Notes under the pieces: generated by a model
Database searches by the model: none
Told to the model about the DNA's origin: nothing
What the model saw: the letters and a program-made list of their open reading frames with translations, nothing else
Shown here: positions 19,273-28,182 of the stretch, one piece after another
Position numbering within the stretch: position 1 is the first letter of the stretch
Layout: each line of letters opens with the position of its first letter
Program-made: the position numbers and the translations under genes
DNA from: Bacillus sp. FJAT-22090
GTDB taxonomy: Bacteria; Bacillota; Bacilli; Bacillales_A; Planococcaceae
Assembly (NCBI RefSeq): GCF_007676755.1
Contig: NZ_VEBK01000015.1
Coordinates: 35,505 to 99,504, forward strand
Direction: 5' to 3'
Length of the DNA: 64,000 nucleotides

Positions 19273-19925
19273 AAGAAAAACCATATAAAGCGTTATTGTT
19301 TGATTTAGATGGAACGATATTAAATACGAATGAACTTATTATCGAAAGTTTTTTACATATTTTAGGAGAAAAATTTCCTGGGAAATATGATAGGGAAAGT
19401 GTTTTACCATTTCTCGGGCCAACTTTACGAGAAACATTCCATGCTATTAATCCTGAATTAACAGAAACACTCATAGAAGCCTATCGTACATGGAATCTTC
19501 AACATCACGACCAAATGGTTGCGCCATTTGATGGGGTTGTCGAAACATTGCATAAATTAAAAGAAGAAGGTTATAAATTAGCAGTTGTATCGACAAAACG
19601 AAGAGACATGATTGATAGAGGAATAAAATTGATGAATTGTGAAACGTTATTTGACACAATAATTGGATTAGATGATGTTACACATGCAAAGCCAGATCCA
19701 GAGCCTATCGAACTAGCACTTGAAAGACTGGCAGTAGCAAAAGAAGATGCACTGATGATTGGAGATAATTTTCATGATATCGTTGGTGGACAGAGAGCAG
19801 GAGTTGATACAGCTGCCGTTGCTTGGTCGATCAAAGGTGAAGCGTTTTTAGCTACATTTCTACCTACTTATATGATTCATCATATAAGTGATCTTCTTGC
19901 GATTGCAAAAGGCCAGCAAGTATGA
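19269..19925 (+). CDS. ppaX: Pyrophosphatase PpaX
   Basis: A 218-residue HAD-superfamily hydrolase. Motif I is DLDGTILNT (about residues 12-20), motif II is VVSTKR, and motif III/IV is KPDPEPIELAL with MIGDNFHDIVGG. PpaX removes the pyrophosphate made when HPr kinase/phosphorylase dephosphorylates P-Ser-HPr by phosphorolysis, so its place in the hprK operon fits. ATGA overlaps exist with both yvoD upstream and yvoF downstream. A generic phosphoglycolate phosphatase is the alternative, but the conserved context favours PpaX. Confidence 0.93.
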   Translation: MKEKPYKALLFDLDGTILNTNELIIESFLHILGEKFPGKYDRESVLPFLGPTLRETFHAINPELTETLIEAYRTWNLQHHDQMVAPFDGVVETLHKLKEEGYKLAVVSTKRRDMIDRGIKLMNCETLFDTIIGLDDVTHAKPDPEPIELALERLAVAKEDALMIGDNFHDIVGGQRAGVDTAAVAWSIKGEAFLATFLPTYMIHHISDLLAIAKGQQV

Positions 19926-20431
19926 GGAGAACGGAAAGATATCCTGTAAGTGGTGCAAATTCGTTGTGGCATGTGTACGATACGGTACCTTTTTGGAAAG
20001 TAGTGAAAAATTTTATCTTCATACAGGCGGCAAGGTATTCCCCGTTTTTAAGTTGGAAGAACTTTTTTTATCGTACCTTTCTAAAAATGAAAGTCGGCAA
20101 AGAGACTTCTTTTGCGCTAATGGTAATGGTAGATGTTATGTTTCCAGAACGTATAAAAGTAGGGAATAATACAATTATCGGATATAACACGACGATATTG
20201 GCACATGAGTACTTGATAGACGAATATCGTATCGGTGATGTGCTAATCGGGGATAGAGTACTGATTGGAGCGAATACAACTATTTTGCCCGGAGTCACCA
20301 TTGGTAACGATGCAGTTGTTTCTGCCGCGACACTTGTAAATGCGGACGTTCCAGAAGGCTGCTTTGTCGGTGGAAATCCAATGCGCATTATATATACAAA
20401 AGAGGAGATGATAGAACGTAATAATAAATAA
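19922..20431 (+). CDS. yvoF: Left-handed beta-helix acetyltransferase (YvoF)
   Basis: A 169-residue hexapeptide-repeat acyltransferase. The isoleucine-patch turns are visible in VGNNTIIGYNTTILAHE, IGDVLIGDRVLIGANTTI and LPGVTIGNDAVVSAATLVNADVPEG, ending with the FVGGNPMRII cap typical of maltose/galactoside-type O-acetyltransferases. The acceptor is unknown. It is the last gene of the hprK operon and overlaps ppaX by ATGA. In B. subtilis, the his operon follows directly; here about 3.3 kb of other genes have come between. Confidence 0.9.
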   Translation: MRRTERYPVSGANSLWHVYDTVPFWKVVKNFIFIQAARYSPFLSWKNFFYRTFLKMKVGKETSFALMVMVDVMFPERIKVGNNTIIGYNTTILAHEYLIDEYRIGDVLIGDRVLIGANTTILPGVTIGNDAVVSAATLVNADVPEGCFVGGNPMRIIYTKEEMIERNNK

Positions 20432-20448
20432 TGTACTTCTACATGAAA

Positions 20449-20490
20449 AGTAGTTCAGCTTTGGATGTCAAAGCTGAACTACTTTTTTCT
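20449..20490. terminator. Bidirectional terminator
   Basis: AGTAGTTCAGCTTT pairs with AAAGCTGAACTACT and is followed by TTTTTTCTTTTTT on the plus strand. On the minus strand, the stem is followed by a T-poor ATGTAGAAG stretch, so it mainly serves yvoF. Confidence 0.85.
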
Positions 20491-20493
20491 TTT

Positions 20494-21471
20494 TTAGTCA
20501 TCACTTCTTAAAAGAGGTTGAGTGCTACATCTAAAAGAACCACCGAAACTTCTTGATATTTTAAAATCTATATACTCTACTTTAACTCCTCTTTTTTCTA
20601 ATTCATCACCGATAAATTTAAATTCATGATCGGTAATATATACATTTTCATTTATAGGAAGGCCATTCGTTGCAAGTCTGGATGAGTCTTCTAATGTTAC
20701 ATATATCTTATCCCAATCTTTAAACTGTTCAGGTATGCCATCTAATAATGCTTCTTCACAAACGATCATTAGTCCTTCTCTAACAAAGCTAATAGCACAG
20801 TCAAGATGAAGTATCGTAGGGTGAAGAGGTACCTCGACTACTTCATATCCAAAGTTACTTACTAAATTTCTTAGCCAGCTAATACCATTTGTATTTGATG
20901 CAAGTCCAGATCTTCCTACAAAGATCGTTTTATCTAAAATTAAAACATCTCCTCCCTCTAAAAATGGACCATCTTCCGAATCTTGTCCTTTTGATATATC
21001 TGGTTTCGGAATAGATAGGTACAAACATTTATTTTCGTTTGATTCCATTTCTAATAGATTTCTAACAGGTAGTATTTCATTTCTTCTATGTGGAAATCTA
21101 AGTGACCCTTCAATTAAAAAATGACCTATAGTGAAAAAGGGGTCCCTTACAAAAAAATTACTATAGCCATCTTCTTTTCCTATCTCCTTTTCATAGTCCG
21201 TCAGCAGCCTAGGTGTTATTACTTCTACATTGTATTTATCTAAAACGTTCTTTAGATTTTCCCTTTCATCTTCCCATTCTTTCTGTCTTTCTGGAAAGAC
21301 TTCTTTGTAATTTTTACCTAATATGTCTTTTCCTTTGTATAAATCCTTAGTTTCTTCTGTTAAGAATTCCTCATCACTTGTATCTTCCTTCGATGAAAAT
21401 GCAAACTCAGATTGGGCTATAACGACCCTTTTCAAAGGAGCAAACTCACTTTTCACAAAAACATTACTCAT
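20494..21471 (-). CDS. Arginine deiminase/DDAH-like amidinohydrolase
   Basis: A 325-residue member of the guanidino-group-modifying superfamily. The fold landmarks are NFFVRDPFFTIG (about residues 124-135), FLEGGDVLIL (about 172-181), the catalytic histidine in LHLDCAISFV, and a late SFGGSFRCSTQPLLR with the nucleophilic cysteine near the C-terminus. It probably hydrolyses arginine or a substituted arginine or amine, releasing citrulline or a related product. No arginine-pathway genes are adjacent, which argues for a scavenging or dimethylarginine role rather than an ADI operon. AGGAGG precedes the ATG. It has been inserted, relative to B. subtilis, between yvoF and the his genes. Confidence 0.85.
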   Translation of the reverse strand: MSNVFVKSEFAPLKRVVIAQSEFAFSSKEDTSDEEFLTEETKDLYKGKDILGKNYKEVFPERQKEWEDERENLKNVLDKYNVEVITPRLLTDYEKEIGKEDGYSNFFVRDPFFTIGHFLIEGSLRFPHRRNEILPVRNLLEMESNENKCLYLSIPKPDISKGQDSEDGPFLEGGDVLILDKTIFVGRSGLASNTNGISWLRNLVSNFGYEVVEVPLHPTILHLDCAISFVREGLMIVCEEALLDGIPEQFKDWDKIYVTLEDSSRLATNGLPINENVYITDHEFKFIGDELEKRGVKVEYIDFKISRSFGGSFRCSTQPLLRSDD

Positions 21472-21629
21472 ACTAACTCCTCCTTGTATTTATTTTGACT
21501 GTAAAGTAGAAACTTTATAATTATCGAAAAGATGTGGTTGAGACAATTAATGATACCACACTCATCCTATTGTACTTATTCGTATACTGCGAGTAAAACA
21601 TATACTCATTTCTTTGTATTTATTAACCA

Positions 21630-21760
21630 TTAAAAGTTAGGAAATGGCTAAGCGAGACCAATTGGCTCGTGAAAGCAACCAATTCAATAGGAAAAGCAAC
21701 CAGTTTGCGCTTGAGAGCAACCAAATTGACAACGAGCGCAACCAATTCTTTTATTTAAGC
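21630..21760 (-). repeat. 21-bp-period array B (class 1 core, inverted)
   Basis: On the minus strand, cores of type AATTGGTTGCGCTC and TTTGGTTGCTCTC repeat at about 21-base steps. The whole stretch, including the TAAAAGTTAGGAAATGGC tail, is the reverse complement of array A with only scattered differences. The two copies are about 12 kb apart in opposite orientation. Confidence 0.85.
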
Positions 21761-21771
21761 GGTTTACGGTA

Positions 21772-21835
21772 AATGTTGCGAGTTCGAAGAGATATTGTTG
21801 AGCATAACGACAATTATTTTGCAGTAACCGAAGGA
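21772..21835 (+). repeat. Degenerate 21-bp array (class 2 core)
   Basis: AAATGTTGCGAGTTCGAAGAG, ATATTGTTGAGCATAACG and ATTATTTTGCAGTAACC follow each other at 21-base steps, a decayed version of the class 2 array at 37212-37290. The rest of the gap from 21472 to 22026 is AT-rich and shows no gene. Confidence 0.6.
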
Positions 21836-22026
21836 AAGTGAACACTGATTACGACGAGGACGAAAAATTTCAATAGATAGGAACATTTCTTTGGAAAAAG
21901 GAATGCTTTTTTATTGTCTTTAAAATAATTAGCAATAAAAATAAGTTGATAAATAATATTTTTTTATTGTAAAACGATAAACGAGATGGTAAAATAAAAA
22001 CAATAATAAATGAATGAGGTGCTTTT

Positions 22027-22518
22027 GTGAAACAAAGTTCAACACTTTTTTTAAAGATAGCTGTTATTTTTATTGGTATGCCCGTTCTTGCTTTATGTCT
22101 ATTTTTGTTGCCGCAAATAGCGATTGAGGCAAGTGAAGCAGCTAAAAGAGGGATAGATATTGCTTATGTAGTATACGGCCTTTTATTGGTTATGTATATT
22201 TCTGCGATTCCATTTTACTTCGCTTTGTATCAATCCTTTAAATTATTAAATTATATTGACAGAAACGAAGCGTTCTCGGAGTTATCTGTAAAGGCGCTAA
22301 ACAAAATTAAAAAAAGTGCCATCATAATTAGTGGCTTGTATGTGGTGGCCTTGCCATTAGTCTATATTTTAGCGGAGAAAGATGATGCGCCAGGTCTCAT
22401 ACTAATCGGGTTAGTCCTCATTTTTGCTCCGATGGTGATTGCGGTTTTTGCGGCTGTTCTTCAAAAGCTATTAAAGAATGCTATCGATATAAAATCTGAA
22501 AATGATTTAACGGTCTGA
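22027..22518 (+). CDS. DUF2975 membrane protein
   Basis: A 163-residue protein with four hydrophobic helices (about residues 8-30, 45-68, 96-116, 124-146) of the DUF2975 family. Such proteins are almost always paired with a small Cro/CI regulator, as here with the next gene two codons downstream (B. subtilis YozF/YozG-like pair). The start is GTG with GAGGTG eight bases upstream. The function is unknown; a membrane partner or sensor for the small regulator is a reasonable inference. Confidence 0.85.
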   Translation: MKQSSTLFLKIAVIFIGMPVLALCLFLLPQIAIEASEAAKRGIDIAYVVYGLLLVMYISAIPFYFALYQSFKLLNYIDRNEAFSELSVKALNKIKKSAIIISGLYVVALPLVYILAEKDDAPGLILIGLVLIFAPMVIAVFAAVLQKLLKNAIDIKSENDLTV

Positions 22519-22528
22519 GGTGAAAACA

Positions 22529-22744
22529 ATGGCGATTATTATTAATATTGATGTGATGTTGGCTAAAAGGAAAATGAGCGTAACAGAACTTTCGGAAAGG
22601 GTTGGAATAACGATGGCTAACCTTTCGATATTGAAAAACGGAAAGGCAAAGGCAGTTAGGCTTTCCACGTTAGAAGCAATTTGCAAAGCATTAGAATGTC
22701 AGCCGGGAGATCTTTTAGAATATCGAAGCGATGAAGACACCTAA
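22529..22744 (+). CDS. Cro/CI-type regulator paired with DUF2975 protein
   Basis: A 71-residue helix-turn-helix protein. The HTH is VTELSERVGITMANLSILKN (about residues 17-36), and LEAICKALECQPGDLLEY is the usual C-terminal helix pair of the YozG/XRE-3 family. I chose the ATG at 22529, which has GAGGTG six bases upstream; the longer frame opens at that GTG. It probably represses its own operon. The DUF817 gene begins 25 bases further on and may be co-transcribed. Confidence 0.87.
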   Translation: MAIIINIDVMLAKRKMSVTELSERVGITMANLSILKNGKAKAVRLSTLEAICKALECQPGDLLEYRSDEDT

Positions 22745-22769
22745 GATTGATGGAGGGAAGGGGATACTT

Positions 22770-23585
22770 ATGAATTTACCAATTCAAAAAAGCAGGAGAG
22801 CATTTAAACAGCTTGTTTATTTTGGTTGGGAACAGGCTCTGTCCTGTTTGTTTCCCGTAGTTATTTTTGCCTCCTTAGCTTTGACAAAACTGATCCCACT
22901 TCCCCTTCTACCACGTTATGACTGGTTGCTCGTCATCTGTCTTCTAATGCAATGGTGGATGGTGCGTTCCGGGCTAGAAACACGGGATGAACTGAAGGTG
23001 ATCACATTGTTTCACCTTATTGGGCTTGCTTTAGAACTTTTTAAAGTACATATGGGCTCCTGGGCTTATCCAGGGGAAGGATATTCCAAAGTGTTGGGGG
23101 TTCCTTTGTACAGCGGATTCATGTACGCGAGTGTGGCAAGCTATCTTTGCCAGGCATGGCGAAGGTTAAAGGTAGAATTGTATAGGTGGCCACCGTTTTG
23201 GGTAGTTGTACCTCTTGCAGCTGCGATTTATATGAATTTCTTCACCCACCATTACTGGATTGATGTTCGCTGGTGGTTATCGGGACTCGTCATCATCGTT
23301 TTTTGGAAAGCTTGGGTCATATACGAGGTGAATGGAACCCGTTATCGCATGCCTCTAGCGCTTTCATTTGTGCTCATCGGTTTTTTTATATGGGTAGCCG
23401 AAAATATTGCCACGTTTTTTGGTGCTTGGGAATATCCAAACCAAACAGATGCATGGAGTCTCGTTCATCTTGGAAAGGTGAGTTCATGGCTCTTATTAGT
23501 AATCGTCAGTTTTCTTATAGTGGCGACATTAAAGCGGGTTAAAGGGGAAAGTCCCACTAGTACAGATGACTGTCAAACTTCATAA
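22770..23585 (+). CDS. DUF817 membrane protein
   Basis: A protein of about 271 residues with seven or eight hydrophobic helices, recognisable as DUF817. It contains ELFKVHMGSWAYPG, GFMYASVASYLCQ and VAENIATFFGAWEYP, repeated WAYP/WEYP elements that suggest an internal pseudo-symmetry like that of carotenoid-cyclase-type membrane proteins. The function is unknown. GGAGGGAAGGGG precedes the ATG at 22770, and the frame opens earlier without a better site. A clear terminator follows. Confidence 0.85.
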   Translation: MNLPIQKSRRAFKQLVYFGWEQALSCLFPVVIFASLALTKLIPLPLLPRYDWLLVICLLMQWWMVRSGLETRDELKVITLFHLIGLALELFKVHMGSWAYPGEGYSKVLGVPLYSGFMYASVASYLCQAWRRLKVELYRWPPFWVVVPLAAAIYMNFFTHHYWIDVRWWLSGLVIIVFWKAWVIYEVNGTRYRMPLALSFVLIGFFIWVAENIATFFGAWEYPNQTDAWSLVHLGKVSSWLLLVIVSFLIVATLKRVKGESPTSTDDCQTS

Positions 23586-23600
23586 CTATTAAAAAATTCT

Positions 23601-23629
23601 AAGAGCTTGGACTATCCAAGCTCTTTTTT
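23601..23629 (+). terminator. Rho-independent terminator
   Basis: AAGAGCTTGG pairs with CCAAGCTCTT and is followed by TTTT. It ends the DUF817 transcript just before the his promoter. Confidence 0.88.
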
Positions 23630-23631
23630 GG

Positions 23632-23660
23632 TTGACGAAATAATTAAAATAGGCTAAAAT
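23632..23660 (+). promoter_or_regulatory. Sigma-A type promoter of his operon
   Basis: TTGACG and TAAAAT are separated by 17 bases, 57 bases before hisZ. No T-box leader or other long leader fits in the remaining space, so histidine control must act at initiation or elsewhere. Confidence 0.65.
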
Positions 23661-23716
23661 CTATTTAATTTAATATATTAGCACTCTAGCATGATAAAGT
23701 ATAAAAGGGTGATAGG

Positions 23717-24895
23717 ATGAATAAAATTCAAATGTTTGAAAAACCTTTAGGCATGAGGGATTCGTTTCCCGAGGTGAATGAACAGAAAGAGCAAATACGA
23801 TCGACAGCGAGAGATTTTATAAGAAACAAAGGATACGATTTTATAAAAACACCATCCGTCGAGTATTTTGAAACGATCGGAAAAGCTTCCGCGATTGATG
23901 AATCTTCTCTTTTCAAGCTAGTCGACAATCAAGGAGAAATGCTCGTATTACGCCCAGACATGACGACTCCTATTGCGAGAATTGCCGCATCAAAGTTGCT
24001 AAAAGAAAAAAATCCTTTGCGATTAGCTTATTATGCAAATGTTTTTCGAGCGCAGCAGCGAGAAGGTGGTCGCCCAGCAGAGTTTGAACAATTGGGTCTA
24101 GAGTTAATTGGCGATTTTAGTGCGTACGGGGATAGTGAAATAATTCATACAGCAGTTGAGCTTGTGAAAGTATTAGGGGTAGAGAGCTTTCGTATGACCA
24201 TAGGACATGCGGGAGTGTTAACTGCTTTTCTAACGAATAATACGAATACTGTGGAACAAGTAGATACGTTAAGACAGCTATTAGTAGAAAAAGACTTTGT
24301 TGGTTTTGAGCAAAAGCTCGTTGCATTTGGATTGGTAGCAGATCAAAAAGATAATCTACATAAGCTAATCGATTATTCCATGGACTTTAAATCGCTTGAA
24401 AACTACCGACAATTTTTAACCGGAGATCAGCAATATTTAATGGACCAAGTAGAACAGTTACAGCATCTTTTGCAATTGCAGCTAAGTGACTATTCTGTTG
24501 TTTCGTTTGACCTGTCACTTGCCAGTCATATGAGCTATTACACGGGTATGTTGTTTGAAATTCATGCGGCTGGAAGTGGTTTTCCTATTGGAAACGGAGG
24601 CAGATATGATGAATTATTCCAACATTTTGACGAAAAAGTAGGGGCCACTGGGTTTGGAATACGTGTAGACCGTCTGTTGGAAGTGCTTCCGAAAAATAAG
24701 AGAGAAGAAAGGCATACGCTTCTTTTATTTGATGAAACTTCTTACTTGAAGGCAATTATGTTAGCGGAAGCAAGAAGAAATAATGGCGAGCGGGTAACAC
24801 TTCAATTTATAGAAAGCATCAATGATATAGAGGCATATAAGAAAAGCTTTGATGAAGTATTGATTGTATCAGAAGGTGGTTCTTTACGTGAATGA
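23717..24895 (+). CDS. hisZ: ATP phosphoribosyltransferase regulatory subunit
   Basis: A 392-residue histidyl-tRNA synthetase paralogue that lacks the anticodon-binding domain and activates the short HisG. Class II motif 2 reads [27 protein letters not shown] (in part, about residues 97-124). The synthetase-specific histidine motif is present as [17 protein letters not shown] (about 272-288), then GNGGRYDEL. The TGA of hisZ lies just after the hisG start, so the two subunits are translationally coupled. It is the first gene of the his operon. Confidence 0.94.
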   Translation: MNKIQMFEKPLGMRDSFPEVNEQKEQIRSTARDFIRNKGYDFIKTPSVEYFETIGKASAIDESSLFKLVDNQGEMLVLRPDMTTPIARIAASKLLKEKNPLRLAYYANVFRAQQREGGRPAEFEQLGLELIGDFSAYGDSEIIHTAVELVKVLGVESFRMTIGHAGVLTAFLTNNTNTVEQVDTLRQLLVEKDFVGFEQKLVAFGLVADQKDNLHKLIDYSMDFKSLENYRQFLTGDQQYLMDQVEQLQHLLQLQLSDYSVVSFDLSLASHMSYYTGMLFEIHAAGSGFPIGNGGRYDELFQHFDEKVGATGFGIRVDRLLEVLPKNKREERHTLLLFDETSYLKAIMLAEARRNNGERVTLQFIESINDIEAYKKSFDEVLIVSEGGSLRE

Positions 24896-25517
24896 GTTAA
24901 CGATTGCAATGCCGAAAGGGCGGATTTTCGAAGAAGCATATCAATTATTTGTAGAAGCTGGATTTCGTTTGCCAAGTGAGATAAGCGACTCTCGAAAGCT
25001 AATAGTAGAAGCCCCGGATGAGAGGATTCAATTTATTTTAGCAAAGCCGATGGATGTTCCAGTGTATGTAGAGCATGGGGTAGCTGATATTGGGATTGCA
25101 GGAAAAGACGTGCTATTAGAACAGCTCCGAGATGTTCACGAATTACTAGATTTGCATATTAGTAATTGCTATATTGCGACTGCTGGATTGCCCCATACAA
25201 CAATGAATGAAATCGCACCGAGAGTCGCCACTAAGTATCCGATTATCGCAACAAACTTTTATAAAGAAAAAGGAGAACAAGTGGAAATTATTGAGCTCAA
25301 TGGTTCGATTGAATTAGCACCAATGATTGGTTTAGCCGACCGAATAGTCGATATTGTTTCGACCGGAAGGACACTCAAGGAAAATGGATTAGTCGAATAT
25401 GAAAGAATCGTTACTATATCTTCTAGGCTAATCGTTAATCCTGTCAGTTACCGAGTAAAAAGTGAACGAATTCGAGAATTTGTCGCAAAACTAAAAAGTG
25501 AATTGAACAAAAGGTAG
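24888..25517 (+). CDS. hisG: ATP phosphoribosyltransferase, short form
   Basis: The catalytic subunit of the first step of histidine synthesis, joining ATP and PRPP. At 209 residues, it is the short form that needs HisZ, which is encoded just upstream. Landmarks are [11 protein letters not shown] at the start, [13 protein letters not shown] (about residues 57-69), and the PRPP site [14 protein letters not shown] (about 156-169). The start is GTG at 24888, overlapping the end of hisZ, with AAGGTGG upstream; the frame opens earlier but without family residues. A 630-bp repeat element separates it from hisD. Confidence 0.94.
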   Translation: MNELTIAMPKGRIFEEAYQLFVEAGFRLPSEISDSRKLIVEAPDERIQFILAKPMDVPVYVEHGVADIGIAGKDVLLEQLRDVHELLDLHISNCYIATAGLPHTTMNEIAPRVATKYPIIATNFYKEKGEQVEIIELNGSIELAPMIGLADRIVDIVSTGRTLKENGLVEYERIVTISSRLIVNPVSYRVKSERIREFVAKLKSELNKR

Positions 25518-25621
25518 CACACTTATTAATTATCTATATTATTTCATTTCTAAAAAGAATGAAGTTTACTATTTTATGTTTCGATTCGCTTTGTGGGGAG
25601 AGTGCGTCTTAACCGGTGTCC

Positions 25622-25762
25622 GCTTGGATTTCCGTTGCAGCCGGACGCGTTCCGTGGGGTGAGTGAGGAGCCTTCACCGACGCTTACGCGTTCGCCTGTG
25701 AAGTCTCCTCTTACTCACTTGATCCCACTGGAGTCGCCGGCTGCAGCTCCAATCCATCAAGA
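25622..25762 (+). repeat. Hairpin repeat R3
   Basis: A copy of the hairpin family. The central stem pairs GAGGAG-c-CTTCAC with GTGAAG-t-CTCCTC, whereas most copies have GATGAG with CTCATC. This paired change supports a conserved fold. Confidence 0.85.
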
Positions 25763-25820
25763 TTGCTAACTAAAATAGCAAATTACACAACGTTTATTGT
25801 AAAGTAATTCCATTTTGTAT

Positions 25821-25935
25821 ATTTGGTTGCTCTCGACGATGAATTGGTTGCTTTCCGGGGTAATCTAGTTGCTCTCGGCGTCGAATTGGTTGCTCTCCAT
25901 GACGATTCTGTTGCGTTAAGCCATTTTTTGGATAC
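25821..25935 (+). repeat. 21-bp-period array C (class 1 core)
   Basis: Units start at 25821, 25842, 25863, 25884 and 25905, exactly 21 bases apart. Cores are TTGGTTGCTCTC, TTGGTTGCTTTC, CTAGTTGCTCTC, TTGGTTGCTCTC and a partial TCTGTTGCG. Spacers are unrelated to each other. The array is followed by TAAGCCATTTTTTGG. A near-identical copy is array D. Confidence 0.92.
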
Positions 25936-26065
25936 GATTAAGGGAAAAACACTCTATAGCAGTTGAATATAGTGCGGAGACCAAGGAAATTGGATTTTCC
26001 CATACGAAAAAACGGGATATTGTTTTAGCAAGTCTATACTGGAAGATAAGCAATTTTCTTTGATT

Positions 26066-26190
26066 TTTTCTGCTGGCGGCGACTCCTGCCGGATGAGTGG
26101 GCAAATGAGACAGCCCAACGACGCCTAAGCGGCGGGGCTGGCTCATCGCTCACCCGGCGGAAAGCGTCCGTAAGCAGAGAAAATCATAGC
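26066..26190 (-). repeat. Hairpin repeat R4 (inverted)
   Basis: An inverted copy of the hairpin family, most like R1. Its central stem pairs ATGAG-c-CAGCCC with GGGCTG-t-CTCAT, a further compensatory variant. Confidence 0.85.
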
Positions 26191-26305
26191 GGTCACCTGT
26201 TAAGTCACAATATCCCTATAATAGGGCGTCGCACATTATTCTAAATATATTGCTTGGTTTGGAAAAACTATAAAGATCAACAAACGTGAAAAGGTAGGGT
26301 GCGCT

Positions 26306-27589
26306 ATGAAAATTGAAAAGCTTACAAATACGATTTCATTGCAGCGTTCCGTGGAACAGGCTAACGAGAATCATTTGGCGACTGTACGTGAAGTTATTGA
26401 ACAAGTGAAAAGCGATGGCGACGAAGCCCTTTTTACATATACGTCAAAATGGGATGGTGCAAAGCTTACTTCCTTTCAAGTAACTGAAGAGGAATTCGAA
26501 GAAGCATTTGCTGGTTTTGAGCCACAATTGATTCGTGATTTAGAAGAAGCAGCTGCCAATATACGTGCATTTCACTCACAACAGGCTAGACAAAATATTG
26601 ACTTTCGGTTAGCAAAAAAATCCTATATTCAATATAAGATTTCCCCATTGGATGCTGTGGGATTATACGTTCCTGGAGGTACCGCTGCTTATCCATCCTC
26701 TGTTTTAATGAATGCCATTCCAGCAATTGTAGCCGGTGTGAAGCGAGTTGTCATTGTGTCTCCACCGTCAAAAGAAGGGAAGCTCCCATCCTCTGTGCTA
26801 GTCGCAGCACGTATTGCTGGCGTGACAGAAATTTATAAAGTAGGGGGAGCACAGGCTATTGCAGCCCTTGCTTATGGCACCGAAACAATACAAGCAGTTG
26901 ATAAAATTACAGGTCCAGGGAATAGCTTTGTGGCACTTGCCAAAAAAGAAGTGTTTGGAAAAGTAGCGATAGACATGATTGCAGGACCAAGTGAAATAGC
27001 AATTATAGCAGATGAAACTGCTTTTGCAGACGAAGTGGCCTCCGATTTATTGGCCCAGGCGGAGCATGATCGGTTTGCGAGTTCGGTGCTGATCACTACT
27101 AGTGAAAAACTTGCTAGAGAGGTTTCTAAAGAAGTGGAAAAGCAATTAAAGCAACTACCTCGGGAAGCTATCGCTAGAGCTTCTATTGAAAGTTTCGGAT
27201 GTATTTATATTGCGGAATCTCTAGAGCAAGCGATCGAAGCTATTAACAAACTTGCGCCTGAGCATTTGGAAATAATGACAGCGTATCCTGAAAAGATTAG
27301 TGAACAAATAAAACATGCGGGTGCTATCTTTATAGGAAGATTTAGCAGTGAGCCTATAGGAGATTATTTTGCTGGTACAAATCATGTATTGCCAACAAAT
27401 AGCACAGCGAGGTTTTCAAGTGGACTATGTGTGGATGATTTTATAAAGAAAACGAGTGTTGTCTATTATTCGGAAGAAATGTGGCAGGAGCAATATCCGA
27501 AAATAGCAAGATTAGCAAGGTTAGAACAGCTAGAAGGGCATGCACGGTCAGTCGAGTCAAGAAGTTGGGAGAAGGGGGAAGTGAATTGA
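26306..27589 (+). CDS. hisD: Histidinol dehydrogenase
   Basis: A 427-residue enzyme for the last two oxidations of histidine synthesis, from histidinol to histidine, with zinc and NAD. Landmarks are GLYVPGGTAAYPSSVLMNAIP (in part, about residues 118-137), the GGAQAIAALAYGT segment, the signature DMIAGPSEIAIIAD, zinc-ligand region AEHDRFA, and APEHLEI followed by GTNHVLPT. It follows element E2 and probably needs read-through from the hisZ promoter or a promoter within E2; TTGCTTGG and AT-rich bases near 26250 offer no clear match. The stop overlaps the hisB start. Confidence 0.95.
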   Translation: MKIEKLTNTISLQRSVEQANENHLATVREVIEQVKSDGDEALFTYTSKWDGAKLTSFQVTEEEFEEAFAGFEPQLIRDLEEAAANIRAFHSQQARQNIDFRLAKKSYIQYKISPLDAVGLYVPGGTAAYPSSVLMNAIPAIVAGVKRVVIVSPPSKEGKLPSSVLVAARIAGVTEIYKVGGAQAIAALAYGTETIQAVDKITGPGNSFVALAKKEVFGKVAIDMIAGPSEIAIIADETAFADEVASDLLAQAEHDRFASSVLITTSEKLAREVSKEVEKQLKQLPREAIARASIESFGCIYIAESLEQAIEAINKLAPEHLEIMTAYPEKISEQIKHAGAIFIGRFSSEPIGDYFAGTNHVLPTNSTARFSSGLCVDDFIKKTSVVYYSEEMWQEQYPKIARLARLEQLEGHARSVESRSWEKGEVN

Positions 27590-28182
27590 GTAACAAACGG
27601 ACAGCTAAAATCGAACGAATGACAAATGAAACAAAAGTATCGGTAGAGATAGATTTAGACGGGGAAGGAAATGCAAAAATCGATACCGGTGTACCATTTA
27701 TGGATCATATGCTCGATTTATTTACGAAGCATGGCTTGTTTGACGCAACTATTTTAGCAAATGGCGACACACATATCGATGATCATCATACGACGGAAGA
27801 TATTAGCATCGTTCTTGGGCAAGCTGTTAAAAAAGCGCTAGGCGACAAGAAAAGTATTAAACGATATGGGAATGCCTTCGTACCTATGGATGATGCTTTA
27901 GCACAGGTAGTCATTGATGTGTCGAATCGACCACATCTAGAATTTCGTGCTCAGTTTCCAACGCAAAAGGTCGGAAATTTTGATACGGAGCTTGTGCATG
28001 AGTTCTTATGGAAGTTTGCATTAGAGGCACGAATGAATGTACATGTGATCGTGCATTATGGCAGAAATACGCATCATATGATAGAAGCAATTTTCAAAGC
28101 ATTAGCTCGTGCAATGGACGATGCGATTACAAAAGACGAGCGAGTGAAAGGTGTTCCCTCCACGAAGGGATTACTTACATAA
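27586..28182 (+). CDS. hisB: Imidazoleglycerol-phosphate dehydratase
   Basis: A 198-residue dehydratase of the stand-alone (not phosphatase-fused) form. Manganese-binding repeats are seen in GVPFMDHMLDLFTKHG and HIDDHHTTEDI (about residues 38-70), then the second set in GRNTHHMIEAIFKALA. The start is TTG at 27586, overlapping the hisD stop; GGGGGAAG is upstream, and the longer frame upstream lies inside hisD. hisA starts only 14 bases after its stop, so no hisH is present in the usual slot. Confidence 0.95.
   Translation: MSNKRTAKIERMTNETKVSVEIDLDGEGNAKIDTGVPFMDHMLDLFTKHGLFDATILANGDTHIDDHHTTEDISIVLGQAVKKALGDKKSIKRYGNAFVPMDDALAQVVIDVSNRPHLEFRAQFPTQKVGNFDTELVHEFLWKFALEARMNVHVIVHYGRNTHHMIEAIFKALARAMDDAITKDERVKGVPSTKGLLT

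Larger units (their letters stand above)
25592..26220. mobile_element. Composite repeat element E2 inside his operon
   Basis: A gene-free composite element fills the gap between hisG and hisD. It has imperfect inverted ends (about TATAGGGATANTGNGNCTTA at 25592-25611 and its complement at 26201-26220), a plus-orientation hairpin (R3), a perfectly periodic class 1 array (C) and an inverted hairpin (R4). The same order occurs in E1. It contains no supported coding sequence. Confidence 0.65.

Noticed and set aside
23640..23716. T-box or histidine leader upstream of hisZ
   Set aside because: Only about 57 bases lie between the promoter and the start codon, and no T-box motif is present.
23728..23928. 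Antisense frame in hisZ
   Set aside because: It lies wholly inside a strong conserved gene and has no ribosome site.
25916..26146. Open frame of 76 codons on the minus strand between hisG and hisD
   Set aside because: It runs through repeat R4 and array C; the apparent protein is palindromic repeat sequence.
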